The notes under the pieces are model-generated. The model was not told the DNA's origin. It saw only the letters and a program-made list of their open reading frames with translations, and did no database searches. From contig NC_049985.1 in NCBI RefSeq assembly GCF_000003815.2, positions 15,239,507 through 15,303,506 on the forward strand: a DNA stretch of 64,000 bases, written 5' to 3'. Made by a program: the position numbers and the translations under genes. The first letter of the stretch is position 1, and the number at the start of each line of letters is the position of its first letter. The DNA is from Branchiostoma floridae. Its lineage: Eukaryota; Chordata; Leptocardii; Amphioxiformes; Branchiostomatidae. Below are positions 10,791-20,374 of this stretch, piece after piece.

Positions 10791-13700
10791 CTGTGAGGGA
10801 AACAGCAATATCATATATCACATCATGAAACAAACTCTTTTTGCTTCATTTTGCCAATAAAAGAGCAAATTTCTAAAAACAAAACACATACAGGAATACA
10901 ATAGATCAAACAAAATTATGATAAATCAAATCAAATCATAGCCATATGTGGAAAGGTTCAACAATCAAAGATAAAGTCATACAGTACAGAAAGTGGAAGA
11001 ACTCTTGAACTAGTTAAGCTCACGGAAGAGATAATGCTACTGAATGTGACAGAAAAGACATACACTATGTAGGGTGTTTAGAGGTTTCAGAAATACCCCT
11101 AGCTCTTTTCATCATGGTCATAAGTACAATGAACAGTGCATCATGGCTTCATTTCCTAAGGAGTATGAAACATTCTGGTAGCATAGTCCTCCCCAGAGGA
11201 TGGAATAACGGAGGCCCTCCACTATACTCCTAGCCCAGCTCCACTATACTACTTTTAAAATCTAGTGTGTTTCTTCCCTATTTTCTTAGTTAGTTTTGCT
11301 AAAATTAATGAAAATTCACAGATTTTTGTACCAAGTGGTATCACTTTTCCAGTGGGCATTGTCTGCAAAAACTTGTTAATGGGCGATGATCAAATCTGTT
11401 TACCACAACAAAGGAATCACAATAATATATTATACTTGTAGTATTTGACAGCCTCTGTCATTGCAAAATGAACCTATTTTCATGAAAGCGCAGCGCGTTG
11501 GTTCGGGTCATTTTTGCCAGACCCTCCACTATACTAAAACATTCTGGGGAGAACCCTGGGTAGTGTGCATGTGCAGCCACAGCATTCAAACTCCCTTCCT
11601 CTTGGTCCAGAGGCAGGGTTGCTAACCACAGGACTATGTACACTACATACTACTACACGTACAGAAGATTTCCTATCAAAGTTACCATATAGCAGGGCAG
11701 GTTGAGCACAGTTCTGTGTTTGCCAGACCTCCATTCTGGGTCATCCAAAAGGTACGGGTCATACTTGGGCAGTAAGGGAACTGCTGGTTCTTCTGATGAT
11801 GCTGGAGAAACATAAAGATTATAACATTTTTTTAAAATGTATGTCTTATGTAAAAGTGAACTTCATATTCAAAATGAAAAGGGCCATTCGAGATGTGTTG
11901 CCATATGTTGCCATCCAATAGCTTTTCTTTTCCCTTCTCATTAGAAGATTGGATTAGCCATTCCTACATGAAGCATATCTCGTACTTATTGATCTGTATC
12001 TGTGTCTGTATCTACATTGCCGGTATAACCGCCCTTCAAAGTTCAATGTTTATTCAGCGTAACACACAAGCTTTGCAGGTACGTGGCACGGCAGCAGTTG
12101 GTCATATTATACCTAACCTATTGAGAGATTGTTTTACATACCCTGGACTCGCAAAAGATGCGCAGGGTCGTAGGACACTGTCCGCAGGTAGGTCTGTGAT
12201 TGGGTGGCTACGGGCGGACCCAGTCCATCTAAGGATTTCCTCTTCTCCATGGAGCGGGTAGGGACCAGGAAGTGTGCGTAGGACACCGTCTGGAGAAAAC
12301 ACATACAACATAGAGCTAGAACCTTTGTCACTAGAACCTTTTCATTTAATCTCCAAGCAGATCCTAACGTAGCATAAGATAGTATCAAAAGCTGCCAGTA
12401 TCATTAGCAATGTTCCAAAAGAGACTTCCCTAATGCTTACTGCCGCAACGTAGTCATAGAGCATAGCACGTGCCAACTCAGCGCAGTATGATGAAAACAC
12501 ATACATGTAGTTTGTGTGTGTCCTGAAGCAGCTCCCACTGTATACTTCTGATTTGGCTCAACCGATATACAATATGACATCAATTTATGTACCTTCTTGA
12601 ATCATACATTTTCTTTCTACATCAAGTTCAGTTCAGTTCAGTTCATCCTCATATGAGGTGCCATTTACAATGTCCGACCAGGCATCTCTGTCTAGCATGG
12701 CGGCTAGCAAGTTGTAGTCCTTTAAACTAACCTCCTCCTCCAAAACTTTCTTAAGTGTCAGGTAGCCAAATTTTGTTGCTAACACTGTAAACAATATCAA
12801 CATTTATTTTCTGGTGAATGCTAAGTAATACCTTCCCATCATCCCCTAGCTCGACCCCCTGCAGCTGTGCCATGACGCTGGTGTCCGTCATGTAGGACAG
12901 GGGACGATTTCCCGAGGGGTGGCGCTGTCTCCGACCCTCGGGTACACTGCAACACAACACAGTATCTCAGTACCTCATTCCTACCTACTACTAGTAGTTA
13001 TAAATACCCACAAATGTAAACGTTCCAAGTTCTTGGCTCAGTCATGTACCAAAAGACTTAACCTTGGATTCCTACTGGTGCTCCCTTTTAAAGAATCAGG
13101 TTGGTGTTAAGTTGGTATTAAGTTGGTGTAAGAAGGTTAGGGTGTAAAAAGAGGTACACTTGGTCCTTGTAATGTTCGAATTCAATGAAGCACTCTCAAG
13201 CAAGTGTATTCTCTATTCCTGCACAATTCCTGCATTTCTCAATCTCCAACAGGTTTTTAACTGTTCAAATGTCTTTCAACAAGGAATTTAAAAAAATTTC
13301 CCCATAGTACAATGCTAAACTTTCTTCCAACACAAAGATATACACAGATCAAATTTTCAACAGCCACTGTCGCCTTCTTCAGGATCAATACTGATCATGA
13401 TATTACCAATCACTTCAGAACGTAAACTCGCGAGAGTTACAAACACCTGATCTTATTAACACATGATATTGCGGATACGTGACGTCACTAATTGGTCAAA
13501 AGTGCCAGAGAGTTTATCATGCCAACTGAAAATTTGAAAATTTGATCCATCTGTATACCTTTGTGTTGGAAGAACGTTAATAGCATTGTACTATCATGAT
13601 TGCTACTAACACAGATGAGCTTGCATGAACATTCTAATATAAATTGTAATTAACTGCAGTGACAACAAAAATAGTTTTGCCAAGAATTGCAAGTGAGGCC

Positions 13701-16645
13701 TAACACTGAACACATACCTGACGTATCCATGCTGGCTGATACGACTGTACGGTATCAGCGACACCACTGCATACGGCACCTTATGGCCTGATACCAACAC
13801 CAGTCTGGAAAGGACACAAGAAATATTGTTCTGAATGAAGAAACTGTTACATCTGCCATATTGTACACATTAGTAAGCTTCAAGGAGCGTCACAATGTCT
13901 AAAAGCTCCTTGGTATGCTTTGATGAACTGAAAAAGTACAACAGTTACTGCATATTCCTACATGTTCAAAGACTTAATGTTAAAAGAGTGTGAAATACAG
14001 GAAATCTGTAAGAAAACTTATAAGTCTACTAATGTCTTGAAAATCTTTATCGCTTGTCGCATGACAAATTCCATGTCTCTTGTCAGTAGTTGACTGCCCA
14101 AAAAGCATATACAGTCGGTTTTTGCTAGAGGGTTGACCAGAAACACAAAAGTTTTCCTAGGTCTCAGCACAGACGTTATACTGTAAATGCATTTAAGTTC
14201 GCGGGGATTTAATTTCGCGGTAGCAGGTAAAAGGACTTTTCGCGGTGGATTTAAATTCGCGGTTACACCATAGACTGCAGTCTGATACAATAATGGAAAA
14301 ATGTTCGCGGTGGATTTAAGCTCGCGGTGAAGTGGTCACCGCGAAAACCGCGAACATTTATCCACTGCAAATATTTCTGCATTTACAACTTATCTTACAT
14401 TTATGTCCATGGCCTCAGGTACACTTTACATATAAACATTTTGCATTTCATCCAATGTTTTCCTACCTTCCTTTGCGAAAGCCCCTCTCCCTCAATGACC
14501 TCAAAAAGTGGACCTTCTGTGATAGGACGCTCTCGGCCGACTCCGACATGGACAGGCTCCGGTGAACTCTGATCTTATTGTCTCGGGGAGGCGTGTCCCT
14601 CGGACTGCTGAGGGAGTTCTGTCGGACCAGTCCACGTCGCGGAGAGGGGTGGCCTTCAGCCAGTTGTCCTGGGCTGTATGTATTGGCTCTGAAATGACAA
14701 ATATATATGTTATAACCTAATCAGCAATGTCATTTTATATGTATGTAAAGTTCTGCAGTTTGTCCACACTGGTATAAGCAAGCATCATGCCTCAAGAAAG
14801 ATCATAAGCTTGTTTATACTGTTTTTTGAGACTTACAGCACTTGATACAAATGACAGTACGCCCTGGAACAAAATGAAAAAAAAAGTGCATTTACTGATT
14901 TCGGATTTACTGCAGCTGTACATTGGATGTTTGATGTAACTTAAAGAAAAAAATCTAGCAATCATGTAAGAAAACACAACCAAGCTTCTAGGTTCTGCAT
15001 GAATAATTATGACAGGGGTGCTAGTGACTGTGTCACCGAAATGAAAGAAGATTTACAGTGGAAGCAGCTTGAAGACAGAGGAAAGGCGTCCTGGCTGGGT
15101 ATGATGGACAATATGATAAACAAGTCTGTAGTCCTGCAAGCCAGCTGTGAGTACCTCCAGCCAGCTCCAAGGAGAACAAGAAAGTGTATGTCATTTGAAC
15201 GAAAGCTTATCTGTATTGGTAAAATTCGTGGTGAGTGTTTCCTTTGTGTTGGAACAGAGCTCAAACTTTACAACTAAAGGAAGGGCCATGACAACAAATA
15301 TCAGTCTTCTGATCAACCCAGAAAATTTGAGAAATCAACAGTTTGTGTAAAACTAACTTTCACCTCGAACTATTACAGAAAAAAGTACAAGTACAGTCAT
15401 TCACTAGGTAGCTTCAAACAACAGTTACTTAAAAGTTAGATATGAATGTTGTAACCACAAGTGATGTAGCCTTGTACCAGTGCATACCTGCGAAGCTGCC
15501 CTGTTACACCATATAGTGTATTCAGTATGTATTCAGAAATAATTACAAGACAATTACAAGTATAGAACTATTTTTTCAAAGGTAGGTTTTGCCATAACTC
15601 AGTATGTACTTCATACTAGTCTGACAAGACAGTCTGCTACAATGAAGTGCACTTAAGTTATATCATATAAGGCAGTAAAGAAAATATTCACCTTGCCCTA
15701 GGACTTGTGTTCTCCTGCTGCATGTGAGAGTTTGCAGGGATGTCTACAGCAAACGCATCTTCTCCAATGTGGGTCCATTCTTCAGACTGGCCTTTGTGTA
15801 TATCTGTTAAAACAAGTTCAGTTGTCATCAGCCACTTTAACAAAATGTCTAGATGTGAATCAAGTTACACATGTCATATTGAGAGCAAATTTCACAACAA
15901 TGTTGTTGATTGAAAACATACCCATCTTCATATCTCTTGGTATAAAATTATATTCTATACTCAATCCTCAATATAAATATCACCCAATCATTGTAATTTT
16001 GCCCTTTTCCATAATCCGTCTACCAAGGTCATCATAAAATATAAACGGGCATATGGCAGTGATAGCAGAGTTTGGGTACTTAGTAGTAGGTCAAACTCAT
16101 CGGTTCCACATATATCTTAGCCATAAATAAACTTTGCACTCTCAGAAGCATATACTGCCCTTGATCTATAATTCTGCATGCCACGTACATTCCCCAAAAC
16201 TGCTTGATAAATCTAAGCGTTTTCTACCCAAGTGCCCTGAAGTGGCAAAGAACTTCTTGGCCCTCCAAACTTTTGATTCTTGGGAACTAATTTCGATCGA
16301 TTGTATCGGATACGACCATTGATCTATTTTCATTAACTAGAGATGAGATAGATAATTTGAAGAACAGAATCGTGACCACCAACCTTGTCCGTGACCCAGA
16401 TCACGATGGCCATCCACAGTGTCCAGCGGCCCCTCCCCCTCCGCTGTGGAAGTCGGGTGGACAGCCGCAGCAGTTTGCTGCCCTCCAAGACTCGCCACCG
16501 ACTCATTTCGACCAGGAACGGACTCCTCAAATGACCCGTCCAGCGGAATGTTTGACAGGAAGTTCTTAGCAGCGGTACGCCGCCATGACGCATGTCTTTT
16601 TCGGGACGTTTTGGCCGTCCCCCTCCCATGTCGGGAGGCGGCCAT
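8113..16645 (-). CDS. CABLES: CABLES orthologue (CDK5 and ABL enzyme substrate), 14 coding exons, 513 aa
   Basis: CABLES proteins are adaptors that bind CDKs (CDK2, CDK3, CDK5) and ABL-type kinases, favour inhibitory tyrosine phosphorylation of the CDK, and act in cell-cycle control and neurite growth (family knowledge). Joining 14 minus-strand exons with GT-AG junctions and matching phases gives 1542 nt with no internal stop. The start is the ATG at 16645-16643 (A at -3, G at +4); the stop is TGA at 8115-8113. Family landmarks appear in order: [10 protein letters not shown] near residue 30, [10 protein letters not shown] near 190, GVELGDDGK near 270, YLLDDPEW near 345, [10 protein letters not shown] near 372, [13 protein letters not shown] near 433, and a C-terminal cyclin-box-like region ending [10 protein letters not shown]. 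The length is similar to vertebrate CABLES1/2, and one gene is expected before the vertebrate duplication. It is head-to-head with the RING gene at 20375. The final codons are amplified in the adjacent minisatellite. The paralogue assignment (1 versus 2) cannot be made. Confidence 0.93.
8765..9160 (+). mobile_element. Probable SINE or LINE 3' fragment with (AATA)n tail
   Basis: This intronic block is GC-richer than its surroundings, includes the palindromic CGCCGTAACGGGGCGG stretch, and ends in AATAAATAAATGAATAAA, as retroposon 3' ends do. No A/B box pair or reading frame was found, so the family is open. It lies in the CABLES intron between exons 12 and 13. Confidence 0.4.
9601..10238. repeat. 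Perfect 90 bp inverted repeat flanking CABLES exons 10 and 11
   Basis: Bases 9601-9690 and 10149-10238 are exact reverse complements over 90 bp, separated by 458 bp. Both arms continue outward with weaker similarity (about 9485-9600 and 10239-10450) built from TTGCACAGTGTGCAACC-like sub-palindromes. The arms look like two opposed copies of one interspersed element. Exons 11 (9813-9875) and 10 (9997-10033) are the only coding sequence between them. Confidence 0.95.
11686..13804 (-). CDS. CABLES: CABLES exons 5-8 (central region, residues ~208-363)
   Basis: The exons are 5: 13804-13718 (87 nt), 6: 12946-12832 (115 nt), 7: 12289-12142 (148 nt) and 8: 11801-11686 (116 nt). Exon 5 encodes the conserved strand [20 protein letters not shown]. 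Exon 6 encodes RRQRHPSGN and [10 protein letters not shown], which match the family core. Exon 7 encodes [20 protein letters not shown]. Exon 8 encodes [20 protein letters not shown], the LLDDPxW signature of CABLES. All junction phases match (2, 2, 0, 1, 0). A fragment of a LINE 3' end lies in the intron between exons 6 and 7. Confidence 0.92.
12625..12753 (-). mobile_element. 3' end of a non-LTR retrotransposon with ACTGA-type tail
   Basis: On the minus strand a frame reads [20 protein letters not shown], then [11 protein letters not shown] and TSYEDELN, and stops at 12633. It is followed by tandem ACTGA units. A DRxxW motif near the C-terminus followed by a short-repeat tail is typical of LINE ORF2 ends (family knowledge). 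It is a short 5'-truncated copy inside the CABLES intron between exons 6 and 7. Confidence 0.5.
14182..14387. mobile_element. Palindromic MITE with TGTAAATGC termini
   Basis: The element begins TGTAAATGCATTTAAG and ends CTGCATTTACA, so the ends are inverted repeats. Inside, TTCGCGG and CCGCGAA motifs recur in both orientations, giving extensive hairpin potential. There is no coding capacity. It sits in the CABLES intron between exons 4 and 5. Confidence 0.7.
14467..16645 (-). CDS. CABLES: CABLES exons 1-4 (N-terminal half, residues ~1-208)
   Basis: The exons are 1: 16645-16384 (262 nt), 2: 15803-15692 (112 nt), 3: 14863-14837 (27 nt, a micro-exon) and 4: 14688-14467 (222 nt). The donors read CAAG|GTTGGT, CAAG|GTGAAT, GCT|GTAAGT and GAAG|GTAGGA. 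Exon 1 encodes a basic N-terminus and the conserved segment [10 protein letters not shown]. Exon 4 is rich in S, R and P (for example [12 protein letters not shown]) and could hold phosphorylation sites; it ends with the conserved [10 protein letters not shown] stretch. The exon 1 donor (GTTGGT) is the weakest of the gene. The intron between exons 4 and 5 contains a palindromic MITE (14182-14387). Confidence 0.88.
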
Positions 16646-16925
16646 TTTTTCAACAAGAACCTGTGATTCGTAGAAAAAACGCCAGAGGCCGCTGCAAATA
16701 AGCGACCGTTAGATAATTACTTCTAGTGTAACATCTATCGCCACTGTGCACAATATACCGTAATACGTTGTACTGAAATATATCTATCAATTTTTTTCAA
16801 TAGATGGTGTGGTAATATCTATAACAAAGTTATCATTAAAGAAGGCACCCTTGAAAAACACCCCTATTTCAAAGTGGTTCATCTGAGAATGACGTCACGA
16901 CGAGCCAAACGTCCACACAAACAAG
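16646..16925. promoter_or_regulatory. Shared head-to-head promoter of CABLES and the RING gene
   Basis: Only about 280 bp separate the CABLES start codon from the likely first exon of the divergent RING gene. A perfect cAMP-response palindrome TGACGTCA lies at 16890-16897. A YY1-like CAAGATGGCGG lies at 16922-16932, at the plus-strand gene's 5' end. No TATA box is evident, as expected for a housekeeping bidirectional promoter. Transcription start sites are inferred, not seen. Confidence 0.55.
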
Positions 16926-17077
16926 ATGGCGGGAAGTCCAAGGTACATCGCACAGCTGTGACGTTTTATGAATGATCCTCGTATTTTGGGGCTTCTTGGC
17001 TACTCATCAACAAACTCTTTCGAAGCATTAACAAGTCTTCTGTGTATAGAAGACTTTCGTGTCGTCTTGAGTTTGAG
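16926..17077 (+). other. Probable non-coding first exon of the RING gene with an 11-codon uORF
   Basis: The sequence runs to a strong splice donor, TTTGAG|GTGAGT, at 17077/17078. The matching acceptor TTTCTGCAG ends at 20354, 20 bp before the RING gene start codon. The exon contains a uORF (16926-16961, MAGSPRYIAQL then TGA) whose ATG is also part of the YY1-like site. The exon start is not defined by sequence. Confidence 0.5.
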
Positions 17078-17335
17078 GTGAGTATGTTTTATTCGATGTA
17101 GAACCAACCAGAACATGGGAGTTTGGTTGCGCATGCTGTCCTTTCACTTTTGATATTTACTTAGGGAAAAATTGTGGACTTTCTGCCCTAGACGCTATTA
17201 TAGATGTAAGACTTCTGTTGTACTTATACTGTAGACACGTAATCCTTCGTCTAGCATGCCATTGGCAGTTCAACTGTCCGTATTCCCCCTTATTCATTAT
17301 TTCAGTAGTCTTTTCAACATACTTCAAAGAAAGTA

Positions 17336-19938
17336 ACGGGAGGGGGCCATACTTCGACAGGGGTCCAAATTTCGACAGGTTTTAAAAATCATTGTTGCGG
17401 AGAAATGCATAGAGGCCTGCACATGAGAAGTACACTAGCTGTAGACTAAACCTTGTTGTAAATAACTACAAAGACGGGGTATGTGTCGAAGTTAGCAAGT
17501 CCCACAGATAACGATTGAAAAACTTGCACAAGTTTGCCGCCTTCCGTGCAAGTTGACGAGCGAACGTATCGAGACCATGGCCCGGGAAACTCTTGAATTA
17601 TTCTTCGCAAAATACGACATGTGAAAAAATACCACCACACATAGAAATGATGTTTATTAGGGACCGTACGGCGTTTAGTGAGGGGGGAGGGCCGGTCGCC
17701 AGAGGGTCGGGTCAAAAAAATTTGCATGGCCCTCCCCCCAGGTAAATTTTTTTTTGCTAGGCCCTCCCCCCAAGACAAAATATTTTTGCTTGGCCCTCCC
17801 CCCTCCTATCAACTTTGAAAAAAAATATTCAAGACGCAAATAAAACACTGCGCTCCCGCATTCGGAAATGTCCTTTGCGTCATACTTTTTCATGATTTTC
17901 ATCGAGAAGCAGATCTCTCACCCCTAGTAAAAAAAGGAAAACAGAATGGCTCAAAATATCTGCTTAATAGAGGGATAAATATCTGCTTCATAGAGGCATA
18001 AATATTTGCTATTTCATTGTTTTGATATTAAAACAACACCTAAAAAGCATTTGTACCTGGATTTCTAGTAGATTTGCGCCACGAAGCGGCGCGCCCCGCT
18101 CCCTAAATTTACGTATTGCAAGCTCGCGAGCCTGAGCGGCTTGACGGAAACTATTTTCAATTTACATATATTTTGGACTTTTTCTTGGTTCTGTGGTGGT
18201 AATAACTTACGGTAAATCGGGGGGAAAAATGAAAACCAAAACGACAGCACGAAAGTCGATTCGACTTCCAAAACTGTAGTGGGGAGGGGGGCGCCGACGC
18301 GTGACGCTGATTTTCCCACGGCGGGGTAAGACCGGTCGCCGGCGGGTATGAGACCGCAGACTTGCAGGAGATCTTTTAGAAATGCCACGCTTTTTTTGCC
18401 ACGATTTCCTGCATTGCTTTTTTATGGGAAAATTTGCTGGTTAGATGACATTTCTATGACAAAAAAATACGAGGGTTTCAAGTTTTTGAGAACGACGTTC
18501 CGAACACCATGTTCGGCGCCAAAGGCACGAAGAATCGCAAGGTCGGTAGGTCCGGGAGAATTTTGAAATCTTGACCCTCTTAAAAGCTATTTCCTTCAGT
18601 TTGAGGAGATATTTTGCTGACAAACAAAGCTAACTTTAATAGCATTTCAATTTAGAAATACAAAATTAAATCCCCCCCAAACACATTATCACGATGTCGG
18701 TCATCAAAGGCGTGAGGCCGGTCACGTCAAAAGGGATCCAGGGAAATTTGCAAATATTTACCCTCGAGCTCTGAAACGCCATTTCTTACATTTTGAGGGC
18801 AATAAGACGGGTAAATTTTGCTGGCAGACTAATACAGAGTTTAATAACATTTCTGTACGTGAAGAAGGTTTTCGAGGGCGTCATGCATAAGCCCCGCCCC
18901 CTCCCTTTCGCATGTTCACTGTGTCCCGAGCGCCAACCTCGGGCGATCTCTTGCAGAGGTCCAGAAAAATTTTGAAATCTTGACGCTCTGAAACGCCGTT
19001 TCTTGGATTTTAAGGGACATATTTTGCTGGCAGACCAAGCTATTTTTTTTTTTGCTTGGCCCTCCCCCCAAGTAAAAAAAAATTTGCTAGGCCCTCCCCC
19101 TGGCAAAACATTTTTTTGCTTGGCCCTCCCCCCCCTGGCGACCGGCCCTCCCCCCTCGCTAAATGCCGTACGGTCCCTTAGCCTTCCGAAAAATAATACC
19201 TGTGTTCTGTTCTGCCTTTAACTGGGTTGGATAAACGGAGCTAAAATGATGCCACAATGTTCACGCAGTCGGGGCCCCGCCATTTTACTATCACGCACGA
19301 AGGCGGGCGAGCGATGCTCAACACGTTGAACTCAGTCAACCCGTCCGTCGAGCGACAAACATTCAAGAAAAATCAAACCCTACCGACTAAAAAATCCTGT
19401 AGCCATTGCTGCTGCCAAAAGACAGGATGAAAAGGCAATCAAGGAAGCCGAAAAGCGAAAATGCCATCACAGTCCGATGCCGGACATACGCTGCCGTTTT
19501 GCGGCAAGTTGGTCTCACCGTGAGAGGTAAACGTTTTAACACACCGTATTTGAATAAGTCGCGTAATACAAAATATGACCCATATTTGGTACAAAAAAAT
19601 TATAATGAAGACTTTTAGTGCTATTCTATTTGCATAAGTTGTTTAAAAATGCACGGCGATGGTCTGGTTGTTACTATGTCGGAGTTTGGACCCCTTTTTT
19701 GTGTTGGAACGTTCTGCTAGGACGCAAGCCGAAAACATGCCGTAAGTTTCGTGCGCTGTCAAAGTACAGTGCGGAACGCTACTGTTAAATGAAATATATA
19801 TCTGTACAGCTTCAATAACAGTGATATGGATACATACAAGATCTTAACTTGTTTTTGATGAGTTCACTGTAAAATGTACAATGACAAAAGCCATGCGCAT
19901 CCACTTAGAACGGGTGTCGAAGTATGGCCCCCTCCCGT
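17336..19938. mobile_element. Outer DNA transposon (TA target duplication) in RING gene intron 1
   Basis: The ends are inverted repeats: ACGGGAGGGGGCCATACTTC at 17336 and its complement ending at 19938. Each is flanked by a TA dinucleotide (17334-17335 and 19939-19940), as in Tc1/mariner-type integration. The pieces not occupied by the nested element total about 1.1 kb and show only a short open frame (19406-19618, basic, unrecognised). It is non-autonomous or heavily deleted. Confidence 0.7.
17660..19177. mobile_element. Nested 1.5 kb non-autonomous DNA transposon with TTA target duplication
   Basis: Termini GGGACCGTACGGC and GCCGTACGGTCCC are inverted repeats extending about 40 bp (left to 17700, right from 19137). 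They are flanked by TTA on both sides (17657-17659 and 19178-19180). A 3 bp TWA duplication plus a GG-initial terminus points to PIF/Harbinger (inference). Just inside each end are repeated GGCCCTCCCCC blocks separated by A/T runs. The middle has three diverged ~200 bp units near 18564, 18756 and 18974, each carrying ATTTTGCTG. No transposase frame is present. It interrupts the outer element. Confidence 0.75.
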
Positions 19939-20374
19939 TATTGGTGTTATAACATATCAATAACAATATTATAAGTTTATTACTAGCCTGAATGCCAGAC
20001 TGTTTCCAGGGTGTACACAGGTCAACTTTTCAGCTCTAGGGCCAACAATTGCTCCAAAAGAAATTCTACAACAAGCTTCCCTGAGTAAGAACCTGCATAG
20101 TAGATGCTATCAAGGCCGGGTTAGGCAGTAAGTGAATGAAGTTGTCTGTCCTGACAGTGTGAAGAAAGTTTAAGATAAGACTGGAAAGTCATTGGGAGCA
20201 GAGGAAATATCAGGAGTGAGAAGAGGTTCATACAACAGGCATAGTCTTATCTAAGCATCCTCAAGGTATCCTCAAAGTATCAATCATCAATTTCATCTTA
20301 CGATGTTTCTTAGAAGACAATAAGTGGTGTAAAGTCAGTGTTATATTTCTGCAGGTACTGGACTTGTAAACATC

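Noticed and set aside
16333-16656. Alternative frame starting [13 protein letters not shown] for CABLES exon 1
   Set aside because: It is out of frame with the conserved [10 protein letters not shown] segment and with exon 2.
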